Shown here in pieces: positions 33,409 to 41,256 of a DNA stretch of 64,000 nucleotides (within the stretch, counting starts at the first letter, position 1; every line of letters begins with the position of its first letter). Source of the stretch: Pseudomonadota bacterium (GTDB lineage Bacteria > Campylobacterota > Campylobacteria > Campylobacterales > Campylobacteraceae); the NCBI GenBank assembly GCA_002746565.1, contig PDPI01000022.1, positions 1-64,000 of the forward strand. Reading direction: 5' to 3'. The notes below the pieces were generated by a model. The model searched no databases. It saw nothing but the letters and a program-made list of their open reading frames with translations, and was not told where the DNA came from. Position numbers and translations under genes: made by a program.

Positions 33409-35109
33409 TTAAACTTTTTTACCAAAAATCCTAACAACCCCAAAGGTTGCAAGAAGCCCTAGTGGTAAGGTAATCCAGATCGAAACCCCAAAACCAACAA
33501 GAAGATATCCAAATAGTATGGTTATGGCTCCAACGGTTAGGGCATAGAAAATTTGAGTTGAAACGTGATCTATATGGTTACATCCTGAACCCATGGATGA
33601 AAGGATGGTTGTATCAGAGATTGGCGAGCAGTGGTCTCCAAAAATTGCTCCTGTTAAAACTGCTCCTATGTTCATTATCATGTATTGGTGCAAATCTCCT
33701 CCATCGATTCCATTTGCCATGCCAACTGCGTAGGCTAATGGAACGGCTAGGGGCATGATGATTCCCATGGTTCCATAGGATGTTCCTGTGGAAAATGATA
33801 TAAATGAGCCAAGGGCAAATATGACTGAAGGCAGTAGCCAGTTTGGTATAGAATCACTCAAAAGCGCCACAAGATAACTAGAGGTTCCAAGCTCTTTTAT
33901 GACTGAGCTTAAACTCCAAGCAAGAAGTAAGATGACTATGGTGATGATCATAGTTTTCCAACCCTTTAGCCAAACATTTATAGCCTCGCTTATGCTAAAA
34001 ATTTTCCTATAAATCCCCATAAACATGGCAACTATGGTTGCAAATAAAGCTGCTTGAAAAAGCACCACAGAAGCATCAGCTGCCCCAAAGGCTTCCCTTA
34101 GGCTAAAATCTGGCATGGGGGAACTTGCATTTTTTGCATCTTCTAAGAAACCCGCTTCAAGGGAATTTAATCCATTTAGATAAAAACCTATAAATGAAGC
34201 TAGCATTAAAACCAAGATAGGAACAATGGCGTTTGACATTTTAAGTTCAATTCCCTCTTTTGCTTCCATTGCCTCTTTTTCATCGGGTGGGACCAATTTA
34301 TCATTTGTTGATAAGACATCCCCATCTTTTGCCCTAACTTGAGCCTTATACATAGGTCCAAAATCCCTACTCATCAAAGCGGTGATAAGAACAAAAAATA
34401 GCATAAAAAGATTATAAAATCTATATGGAATAGTTTCAACAAAGATATTAAAAGCATTTATATTTGTCATCTCTATAATGCCATAACTATCTTTTATAAG
34501 GGAGATCTCATATCCAACCCAAGTAGAAATGATAGCAATTCCAGCTATGGGAGCTGCGGTGGCATCTATGATAAAGGCTAGTCTTTCGCGAGAGATTTTA
34601 AACCTATCCGTAACAGGACGCATAACAGGTCCAACTATGAGGGCATTTGCATAATCATCAAAAAATACCAACAACCCCATAAACCAGGTGGAAACTTGAG
34701 CCGAAACCCCAGTTTTTGCCTTTTTGGCTAGATATTGGGCTATGGCTTTTGTCCCGCCCATTCTAGTTATCAAAGCCACAACGCCGCCAATGGTTAAAAC
34801 TTGAAGCATGATGCCTGCGTTCCAAGAATCCGCCATGGAGCCTATAATCCTCTCTGTTATACCAACAACGGCACGTATGATGGATGAGAAGATATTATTT
34901 TCTATGACGGCTAACATGTAGGTTCCGCTAAAAACACCTATGAATAAGGATAGGATCACATCCTTTGTTATAAATGCCAAAGCTATGGCAACTAATGGTG
35001 GGATAAGTGTCCAAATGCCAAAAAGTTGGGCATTTTGCTTTGCTACCTCTACATCAGCTCCATAAGCGAAGAGTGCAAAGGCAAACAATATAAGAAAAAT
35101 TTTACGCAT
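33409..35109 (-). CDS. Na+/H+ antiporter NhaC family protein
   Basis: A 566-residue inner-membrane protein with an N-terminal signal-like segment (MRKIFLILFAFALFAYGAD) and about 12 further TM segments. The repeated motif ISTWVGYEISLI, the GTSYGTMGIIMPLAVPLA segment and GDHCSPISDTTILSS are hallmarks of the NhaC-type/Na+:H+ antiporter domain. It would exchange sodium for protons, or transport an organic cation/acid. It is convergent with hemH. Confidence 0.88.
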   Translation of the reverse strand: MRKIFLILFAFALFAYGADVEVAKQNAQLFGIWTLIPPLVAIALAFITKDVILSLFIGVFSGTYMLAVIENNIFSSIIRAVVGITERIIGSMADSWNAGIMLQVLTIGGVVALITRMGGTKAIAQYLAKKAKTGVSAQVSTWFMGLLVFFDDYANALIVGPVMRPVTDRFKISRERLAFIIDATAAPIAGIAIISTWVGYEISLIKDSYGIIEMTNINAFNIFVETIPYRFYNLFMLFFVLITALMSRDFGPMYKAQVRAKDGDVLSTNDKLVPPDEKEAMEAKEGIELKMSNAIVPILVLMLASFIGFYLNGLNSLEAGFLEDAKNASSPMPDFSLREAFGAADASVVLFQAALFATIVAMFMGIYRKIFSISEAINVWLKGWKTMIITIVILLLAWSLSSVIKELGTSSYLVALLSDSIPNWLLPSVIFALGSFISFSTGTSYGTMGIIMPLAVPLAYAVGMANGIDGGDLHQYMIMNIGAVLTGAIFGDHCSPISDTTILSSMGSGCNHIDHVSTQIFYALTVGAITILFGYLLVGFGVSIWITLPLGLLATFGVVRIFGKKV

Positions 35110-35170
35110 AAATATACCTTTTTATAAATTTGTAATTTTACTATTTTTTTCTTAAAAAGTTTATGAGATA

Positions 35171-35283
35171 CTGACTAAATTGGGATTTAGCAAATACTGA
35201 AAACTGAAAACGGATTGCGGAAAACGGATAACTAGTAAGGTAAGCATTTTTCCAAAATGTCATTTGTTTTTATTTTGTTTTGT
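35171..35283. repeat. Dispersed intergenic repeat, copy A
   Basis: A stretch of about 113 bp between the asparaginase stop and the antiporter start. It shares GATAACTAGTAAGGTAAGCA and the following TTTTT-CAAAATG with copy B at 43118-43212 (one mismatch in 33 nt over the core) and has about 21 extra bases of GAAAAC/CGGAT short repeats in the middle. It lies just after the 3' end of a minus-strand gene, like copy B. Confidence 0.75.
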
Positions 35284-35294
35284 AGGTATTTTTA

Positions 35295-36290
35295 TTAGTA
35301 TTGTAAAAACATTTTTTGTATTTTCTTTGGGTTTTGGGTTTTTGTAAGGGCTAGGCTTAGTAAAATTCTCGCCTTCTGAGGGTTGAGGTTGTCTGCGATT
35401 AAAAAGCCATATTTTTTATCATCTATCTCGCATCCTAGGCTAACTCTGCCACTTCCTGTGCGAGAACTTCTTATGATACAAATGCCTTTTTTTGACGCTT
35501 TATGCAATGCTTTTAGGGTTTTTGGATAAATATTTCCATTGCCAAATCCAGCACTTATGATTCCCTTTGCCCCAGCTTTGATGGCAGCATCTACAAATAT
35601 ATCAGTATCATTTATATGAGAGTAAATTATATCAACTCGGGGTAAGCTTTTTATTAGATCTATATCGAATTTGCTTTTATAGGTATGTAATTTTAGAGAT
35701 TTAAAATAAAAATTTACCTTTCCATAATAAACCGAACCAATCTTTCCGGTATTTGGCGAAGCGAAAGTGTTTAGGTTTGAAGTGTTTGTTTTTGTAACTT
35801 CTCTTGCTGAATGAATTTCATCGTTTAGGACAAGCAAAACTCCCTTTTTTCTACTTTTTTTATTGGCAGCCACGTTTACTGCGTTAAAAATATTCATATC
35901 CCCATCATTACTTAAAGATGAATTTGACCTCATGGAGCCCGTAAAGATTATTGGTTTTTTGCTTTTTACGCATAGGTTTAAAAAGTAGGCACTCTCTTCT
36001 AGGGTGTCTGTTCCATGGATTATGACTAGAGCATCTATTTGGGGTTTTTTTAAAAATTCATTTGCCTTTTTTGCTAGAAGAAGTAAGGTTTTATCATTCA
36101 TAGCTTGGGAGCCAATGTTTGTTAGCTGATAGGTTTTGATCTTTGCTATTTTATTTAGATCTGGAATATTGTTTATAAGGCTTTGTATGCCTAGTTTTCC
36201 AGAAGAATAGCCACTTTTTACGGAAGATTTTCCATCTCCTGCTATGGTTCCGCCCGTTGCTATTATCATTATATTTGGTTTTTTATCCAT
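35295..36290 (-). CDS. L-asparaginase (type II-like, no signal peptide)
   Basis: A 331-residue amidohydrolase that releases ammonia from asparagine. Active-site motifs are ATGGTIAG (Thr12/Thr15 region) and HGTDTLEE (Thr94-Asp95). The sequence is closer to AnsB-type enzymes, but the protein begins directly with MDKKPNIMIIATGGT and has no signal peptide, so it should be cytoplasmic as annotated. It is followed (minus strand) by repeat copy A. Confidence 0.9.
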   Translation of the reverse strand: MDKKPNIMIIATGGTIAGDGKSSVKSGYSSGKLGIQSLINNIPDLNKIAKIKTYQLTNIGSQAMNDKTLLLLAKKANEFLKKPQIDALVIIHGTDTLEESAYFLNLCVKSKKPIIFTGSMRSNSSLSNDGDMNIFNAVNVAANKKSRKKGVLLVLNDEIHSAREVTKTNTSNLNTFASPNTGKIGSVYYGKVNFYFKSLKLHTYKSKFDIDLIKSLPRVDIIYSHINDTDIFVDAAIKAGAKGIISAGFGNGNIYPKTLKALHKASKKGICIIRSSRTGSGRVSLGCEIDDKKYGFLIADNLNPQKARILLSLALTKTQNPKKIQKMFLQY

Positions 36291-36319
36291 TTCAAATGCC
36301 TTTTTTTGGACACATTATA

Positions 36320-36955
36320 TCATAATTGAGGTTTTTTATTTATCTCAAATCTCTGCGGACGCAGGGTTAATTCACTTACATTGCCATTAAATTCTAAGGC
36401 TTGGACTACCATATTGGCTATATCAAGTGGAGTTAGAAAGCTATCTTTTTTGTCGCTTGGTTCAAAGTGCAAATCATCAAAAAAAGGTGTTTTTGTAATG
36501 TCAGGATTTATATTTGTAACCCTGACCCCGCTTTTTCGCACTTCCTCAAATAAACTCAAACTAAAAGCCCTAAGTCCAGCCTTGCTTGCCGTATAAACTG
36601 AGGAAAATTTACTATGCTTCAAAGCCTCGATGGATGAGATGCTTATGATGTGCCCTTTGCTTTGTTTTAGCTTTCGTAAAAGTAGGGAAGTTAGAGTGAT
36701 AGGGGCGATTAAGTTTACTCTTATTAGTTTTTCGATTTGTGTTATATGTAAATTTTCTAGTGGCCCAAAAAGCCCAAATCCGGCACTATGAATTAGCACG
36801 TCCAAAGGCTCTTTTATGGCTTCTGCTTCCCTTTTGAGGCTATTTATATCTTCAAGTCTCGATCTAAAAGGAATGATTTTATAACCTTTAGATCTAAGCT
36901 CCTTTACTATTGCCTCCCCTATGCCAGAGCTAGATCCTGTGATAAGTGCATTCAT
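36320..36955 (-). CDS. Short-chain dehydrogenase/reductase
   Basis: A 211-residue Rossmann-fold oxidoreductase. The cofactor loop TGSSSGIG is at residues 6-13, the NSAG-equivalent is HSAG (56-59), and the catalytic Ser-Tyr-Lys is seen as SISSIE and YTASK (Tyr121, Lys125). Substrate unknown. It is divergent from the methyltransferase gene and lies 30 bp upstream of the asparaginase start, possibly in the same operon. Confidence 0.88.
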   Translation of the reverse strand: MNALITGSSSGIGEAIVKELRSKGYKIIPFRSRLEDINSLKREAEAIKEPLDVLIHSAGFGLFGPLENLHITQIEKLIRVNLIAPITLTSLLLRKLKQSKGHIISISSIEALKHSKFSSVYTASKAGLRAFSLSLFEEVRKSGVRVTNINPDITKTPFFDDLHFEPSDKKDSFLTPLDIANMVVQALEFNGNVSELTLRPQRFEINKKPQL

Positions 36956-37039
36956 GAATCCTCCTTAATTTTGATTATTATAGCAAAATATTGTATAATA
37001 TACAGATATAATAATGAATATCAAAAAGAAGGAAATTTT

Positions 37040-37825
37040 ATGGAAAACATTATATCAAAAACCTTGCTTTTGCCGCTTTATTTTAGGGCTTTAGATGCTA
37101 GGAGTGAAAATCCTATCTTAAATGATAAAGTGGCATTAGATTTGGTAAAAAATTTTGAATTTGACGAAAAACTTATGAAAAAAGCTAAATTTTCCCAAGC
37201 AGGAACCATCGCAAGGGCAAAATTTTTAGATGATATAGCAAGGAATTTTATAAAAAATAATCAAAATCCAGTTATAGTAAATATGGCAACAGGTTTAGAT
37301 ACTAGGACGTTGAGAGTTTATGATAAGGGGGCTAAATTTTACGATTTGGATTTGCCTGAAGTTATAAAAATTCGCAAAAAATATATAAAAGATAAGAGCG
37401 TGGTTTTAGATGCAAATGCCTTTGAAGATAAGTTCAATGAAGAGCTTTTGAAAAATCAAGATGCCTCATTTTGCTTTATTTATGAGGGATTTTTCATGTA
37501 TTTTGATAAGCTTCAAATTACTAACCTATTAAGAAATCTAACGCAAAATTTTTCGGGCGTGATTGCTGGGGATTTTAATTTTGGCTCTTTTTGGGAAAAA
37601 AACAAATCCAAGCATGACACCATTAAAAGCAATGAAGCAAGTTTTAAAACTAGCTTTCAAAACCTAGACGAGCTTTTGCAAGTTAGCCCAAAATTAAAAT
37701 TAAAGCAAGAAAAATTTTATTATGATAAAGATTTTGCCCAAATGCTAGGATGGCGAAGATACCTCATGATGGCAATGCCTAAGAAAATGAAAGATGCCAT
37801 GAGACTTTTGGAGTTAGAATTTTAG
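37040..37825 (+). CDS. SAM-dependent methyltransferase, leucine carboxyl methyltransferase (LCM) family
   Basis: A 261-residue protein. The AdoMet-binding segment VIVNMATGLDTRTLRV and the acidic end FYDLDLPEVIKIRKKYI match the LCM/PPM1-type family, and FIYEGFFMYFDK fits its active-site region. In bacteria, family members methylate small molecules such as polyketide intermediates or unknown substrates. I chose the ATG at 37040, preceded by AAGAAGGAAATTTT, over the ORF-track start at 36971. Confidence 0.85.
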   Translation: MENIISKTLLLPLYFRALDARSENPILNDKVALDLVKNFEFDEKLMKKAKFSQAGTIARAKFLDDIARNFIKNNQNPVIVNMATGLDTRTLRVYDKGAKFYDLDLPEVIKIRKKYIKDKSVVLDANAFEDKFNEELLKNQDASFCFIYEGFFMYFDKLQITNLLRNLTQNFSGVIAGDFNFGSFWEKNKSKHDTIKSNEASFKTSFQNLDELLQVSPKLKLKQEKFYYDKDFAQMLGWRRYLMMAMPKKMKDAMRLLELEF

Positions 37826-37841
37826 GCTTTTTGGTTAAAAT

Positions 37842-37866
37842 TTTGCCCCGCATCTAGCAGGGCAAA
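37842..37866. terminator. Terminator hairpin between convergent genes
   Basis: TTTGCCC and GGGCAAA pair across an 11 nt loop that can itself pair at GC. It separates the methyltransferase gene from the repeat protein on the opposite strand. Confidence 0.7.
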
Positions 37867-37869
37867 TCC

Positions 37870-38637
37870 TTAAAAATCAACCTTTATTTTGGTAGTTTCG
37901 CCACCTTTGATGGAAACTTTTGTTGATTTGATTTTATCATCGTAAGAACTATCGATTATATAATCTCCAACAAAAAGTTTTTGCGAACAACCCTCACTTT
38001 CGGATGTTCCGCATCCAAAAATATTTCTTCCTTTTTCTCCATCTTTAAATTCATATATTGAATTATAAACTTCAATTCTTTTTCCATTCTTCATTGCATC
38101 GATCTGAACTTTTCCTGTTTCGCCCATTATTATGTCTAGATTTGTTGTTTCCCCGCCTTTGATTGAAAACTTTTTTGATTTGTGTTTGTCGTTGTAAAAG
38201 CTTTCTACCACATAATTTCCAACAAAAAGTTTTTTCTCGCAAAGATAGTCTTTGGATGTTCCGCATCCATAGATACTTTTTCCTTTTTCCCCATCTCTAA
38301 ACTTGTATATATCATTGTGAGATTCTACTGTTTTGCCACCCTTTGTTTCAACTACATTTAATTTAAGTTTACCAGTTGCCCCCATAATGACTTTTAGCTC
38401 CGTCGTTTCCCCACCTTTTATGGAAAATTTTGTCTTTTTAAATTTTGAATTATATTCAGTTTTTGCGATATAATCACCCTCAAAAAGTTTTATTTCACAA
38501 ACTTCACCCTCGCTACAATCCCCAACATTTCTTCCTTCTTCCCCATCTTCATCTTTATATATCCAAGTGTAAGACTTAGCTTTCTTTCCTCCCTCACTTT
38601 CAAAAACATCAAGTTTAAGCTTGCCAGTTTGGCTCAT
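37870..38637 (-). CDS. Downstream fragment of a frameshifted vWA protein: C-terminal repeats
   Basis: This 255-residue ORF holds three copies of a repeat of about 85-88 residues with the pattern TGKLKLDV...KSYTWIYKDEDGEEG...LFEGDYIA...FSIKGGETTELKVIM. A first copy, KAYNWIYKAENEKNS...GEYIIDTEYNSKHKK, lies in the same open frame upstream (to about 38880) but before any ATG. That frame continues the von Willebrand A ORF at 38807-39496 after a one-base shift, so this is probably the C-terminal half of one protein of about 541 residues. As a separate gene it would have no signal peptide. Confidence 0.6.
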   Translation of the reverse strand: MSQTGKLKLDVFESEGGKKAKSYTWIYKDEDGEEGRNVGDCSEGEVCEIKLFEGDYIAKTEYNSKFKKTKFSIKGGETTELKVIMGATGKLKLNVVETKGGKTVESHNDIYKFRDGEKGKSIYGCGTSKDYLCEKKLFVGNYVVESFYNDKHKSKKFSIKGGETTNLDIIMGETGKVQIDAMKNGKRIEVYNSIYEFKDGEKGRNIFGCGTSESEGCSQKLFVGDYIIDSSYDDKIKSTKVSIKGGETTKIKVDF

Positions 38638-38806
38638 GATTATATCTAGTTCTTTTGTTTGGTTTTCTTCTATGGAAAAATGTGTTTTTTTATGCTTTGA
38701 ATTGTACTCAGTATCTATTATATACTCGCCTTTTTCTAAGTTTACTACGCAAGGTGTTTTTATATTAGTTCCACACTCTGCGATTGAGTTTTTTTCATTT
38801 TCTGCT

Positions 38807-39496
38807 TTATATATCCAGTTGTAAGCCTTGACTATTTTTGTTCTCTTGGCTTTCTCTAACTGAAATTTTTAGTGTAGTTTTTGGTTTTTTAACCTCTTTA
38901 ACGAGTTTTTTAAGGGCATTATTTAAATCTTTTGGATTTTTGGCTGAAAAATACTTTCCTCCAGTGGCTTTTGCTATGCATGAGAGTTGTTTATCGGTAT
39001 TTGCGTCCACATTAAATCCAATTACATGGGCGGTGAAATTTATGCCGAGTTTTTCTAGCTCCTTTGCCACCTCGCAAGGGTCGCTATCGCAAGTTTCTTT
39101 GCCATCACTTATTAGTATAATAGTAGCTTCATCTTCGGTAAAACGCAGTATTTTAGCGGCTTTTTGTAAGGATTTACTAATGGGTGTTTTGCCTTTAGGA
39201 GATATTTGGCTTACCTTTTGTTTTAGGATAGCTTTATCTATCTTTCCTGTGGGCATCAACACTTCTATATCTTCACAATCGCCCTTTTTTCGGTGCCCAT
39301 AAACCATCAAACCCACATGAATACTCTCATCCCAATCTTTGATGACTTTATATACCGCTTCTTTGGCAATTACTATCTTTTCTTTACCATCTATTTGTCC
39401 CCACATACTACCAGATGCATCTAAAATAAGCATGGCTTGTTTAGAGGCAAAAGCCCAACTAAAAGCTAAAACTAACAGTATTAATATTTTTTTCAT
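38807..39496 (-). CDS. von Willebrand factor A domain protein, truncated by frameshift
   Basis: A 229-residue secreted protein. A signal peptide (about residues 1-18, ...SWAFA) precedes a vWA domain with the MIDAS motif DASGS (26-30), the MVYGHRKKGDCED loop with ISPKGKTPI (the MIDAS Thr), and ILISDGKETC. The ORF ends at TAA 38807 in GLQLDI, but the repeats continue in the other frame. Adding one A to the A5 tract (plus-strand T5 at 38835-38839) would join them: ...SQENKKIVKAYNWIYK. This could be a real mutation, phase variation or a sequencing error. Confidence 0.75.
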   Translation of the reverse strand: MKKILILLVLAFSWAFASKQAMLILDASGSMWGQIDGKEKIVIAKEAVYKVIKDWDESIHVGLMVYGHRKKGDCEDIEVLMPTGKIDKAILKQKVSQISPKGKTPISKSLQKAAKILRFTEDEATIILISDGKETCDSDPCEVAKELEKLGINFTAHVIGFNVDANTDKQLSCIAKATGGKYFSAKNPKDLNNALKKLVKEVKKPKTTLKISVRESQENKNSQGLQLDI

Positions 39497-39532
39497 CTTT
39501 CATCCTTTTTTATCTTAATTGTACCAAAATTT

Positions 39533-40783
39533 TCATTTTTTAGAATTTATTTTTTCAAAATACGCCCTTTTCATATCCTCTTCCATCTCATCGTTATTTG
39601 CATATTCTCGCCCAAAGACTTCTTTCCACAGGCTCTTTTCTTCCATGCACATGTAAAAATAAACCTTTCCATGCCAAGGTGCAAATCCCTCATAAGCATT
39701 TTTAAACATTTTTCTTTTATCATCTAGGGAGTAGGAGTATTTTCCGTTGGCATCAAGTAGGGGCATTTGTAGGATTTTGCTGTAAAAATCTCGCTTTCTA
39801 AGTTTGTTTATGACGGGTTTTATAAAAGTTAGCGTTCCAAAGGAGACTAGGGCGACATCTTTGGGGTTAAAAGTATCGGTAAGGTGTTTGAAAATTTCTC
39901 TGTATTCTTGCAAATAATTCTCATATACAACCATAGGATGAAAATGAAATCCCACCAATACGCCTTTTTGGGCAAGTTCATGTGCGGAGTTTATGCGCTC
40001 ATCCAGTGAGGCGGTTAGGTGTTCTTCGTTTTTGATGATGGTTTTAGTGTTTAGGCTCCAAGTTGCTATAATGTTCTTTGGAACATCGTTTTGCAAGAGG
40101 TATTTTATGTTTTTAGATTTTGTTTTAAATTCTAAAATCACATTTTCGTTTTCCCTTGCAAATTCAAAAAGTGCATCTAGTATGCCATTTTTATTGCCCC
40201 ACATGAGTGAATCCGAGCTTTGTCCTGTGCCGATATGGTAAGTTTTGTTTGGATCTAGATGGATATTTTTTAGGTTTTTGGCAAAATTTTTATCAAAACC
40301 TATTTTTTCTTGCTTATAAAAACTTTGAATCGAGCAATACGAACAATCAAATCCGCATGAATTTACCGCATCTAAAGTCCAAAGATTGCAACATCTTGTA
40401 CTTTCACTTGCCACAGGACAGGACCCAAGTGCTGGTTTGTTTGCTTCAAATTCATAGGTTGAATAGGTTCTTTTGTAGTTTTTTGGAATGGAGAAATTTT
40501 TATAGGAATTTGGCTTTTCTTTCAAGATTTGCCAAATCTCCCTTATGCTTGAAAATGCCTCTTTTTTGTTTGTATAATCCCATGTAAAAATTTTTTGCAT
40601 TGGTTCTTCTTGCCACATTTTAAAGTCGATAGCAAAATCAATCAATTGTTTTAATTCTTGAAAAGAAAAGGCGTATTTTAAATAAACTTTTTCAAAAAAT
40701 ATTTTAGTTTCTTCGTCAAGATTTGCATAATTTGTTCCCTTTATATGGGAGGCGAATTTTTCTTTTAAACCAATTTTATCCAT
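39533..40783 (-). CDS. SPL-family radical SAM protein (spore photoproduct lyase-like)
   Basis: A 416-residue radical SAM enzyme. The iron-sulfur motif is CGFDCSYC (Cys143, Cys147, Cys150) with extra cysteines upstream at SCPVA and RCCNL. The family resembles spore photoproduct lyase, which repairs thymine photodimers, though non-spore-formers carry it with unknown substrates. It overlaps the upstream nucleosidase-like gene by 19 nt, so the two are probably co-expressed. Confidence 0.83.
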   Translation of the reverse strand: MDKIGLKEKFASHIKGTNYANLDEETKIFFEKVYLKYAFSFQELKQLIDFAIDFKMWQEEPMQKIFTWDYTNKKEAFSSIREIWQILKEKPNSYKNFSIPKNYKRTYSTYEFEANKPALGSCPVASESTRCCNLWTLDAVNSCGFDCSYCSIQSFYKQEKIGFDKNFAKNLKNIHLDPNKTYHIGTGQSSDSLMWGNKNGILDALFEFARENENVILEFKTKSKNIKYLLQNDVPKNIIATWSLNTKTIIKNEEHLTASLDERINSAHELAQKGVLVGFHFHPMVVYENYLQEYREIFKHLTDTFNPKDVALVSFGTLTFIKPVINKLRKRDFYSKILQMPLLDANGKYSYSLDDKRKMFKNAYEGFAPWHGKVYFYMCMEEKSLWKEVFGREYANNDEMEEDMKRAYFEKINSKK

Positions 40784-41256
40784 TTATCCAAACTTTCTCT
40801 AATGAGTGAACTAACAAAGGCTTTTTTGGGGATAGTAGCATCTAAATGATCACTAACGATCTTAAATATCAAGTACGGCACATGAAATTTTTCGCATTTT
40901 GTTTTAAATGCTGAAGTTTCCATGTCTGCAAGCAGGGTTTTTATATCTTTTCTTGGTTTTGAAACGGAAGTTATGGATGCTTTTGGTATGTTTTCAAATT
41001 CTTCATTTATGCAAAAAAGTTTACCTATGGGGATATTTTTATCCTTGCATCCAGCTATGCCTATGTTGATGGCTTTTTTTATCTTGTGTGAGGAAAATAT
41101 AGCATTTAGGGCTTCTTTTGTTTTTTCCTCTCCTATACCAGAGATAGTCAAAATAAATTCGTCATTGTTATAAATATTTTTGTCCATTTTTTGCAGTCGC
41201 AATTTTTCTATTATCGGCTGGGCTTCACATAATAGTGCTGTGTGGATTAGTTTCAT
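40765..41256 (-). CDS. Short nucleoside phosphorylase/nucleosidase-like protein
   Basis: A 163-residue member of the purine nucleoside phosphorylase/MTAN fold group, shorter than MTAN (about 230). It retains the NIGIAGC glycine motif, the DMETSAF substrate-binding Glu region, and IVSDHLD with the catalytic Asp position. The specificity is unknown. It overlaps the penicillin-binding protein gene by 4 nt (ATGA) and the radical SAM gene by 19 nt, giving a three-gene minus-strand operon. Confidence 0.78.
   Translation of the reverse strand: MKLIHTALLCEAQPIIEKLRLQKMDKNIYNNDEFILTISGIGEEKTKEALNAIFSSHKIKKAINIGIAGCKDKNIPIGKLFCINEEFENIPKASITSVSKPRKDIKTLLADMETSAFKTKCEKFHVPYLIFKIVSDHLDATIPKKAFVSSLIRESLDKWIKLV

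Noticed and set aside
38835-38839. Classic phase-variable homopolymer tract at the vWA frameshift
   Set aside because: The tract is only A5/T5, much shorter than the G8-G10 tracts typical of Campylobacter contingency genes, so phase variation is not claimed, only listed as one option.
38838-39302. Plus-strand ORF of 154 codons
   Set aside because: Antisense to the vWA gene, which has a signal peptide and MIDAS motif; no start signal.
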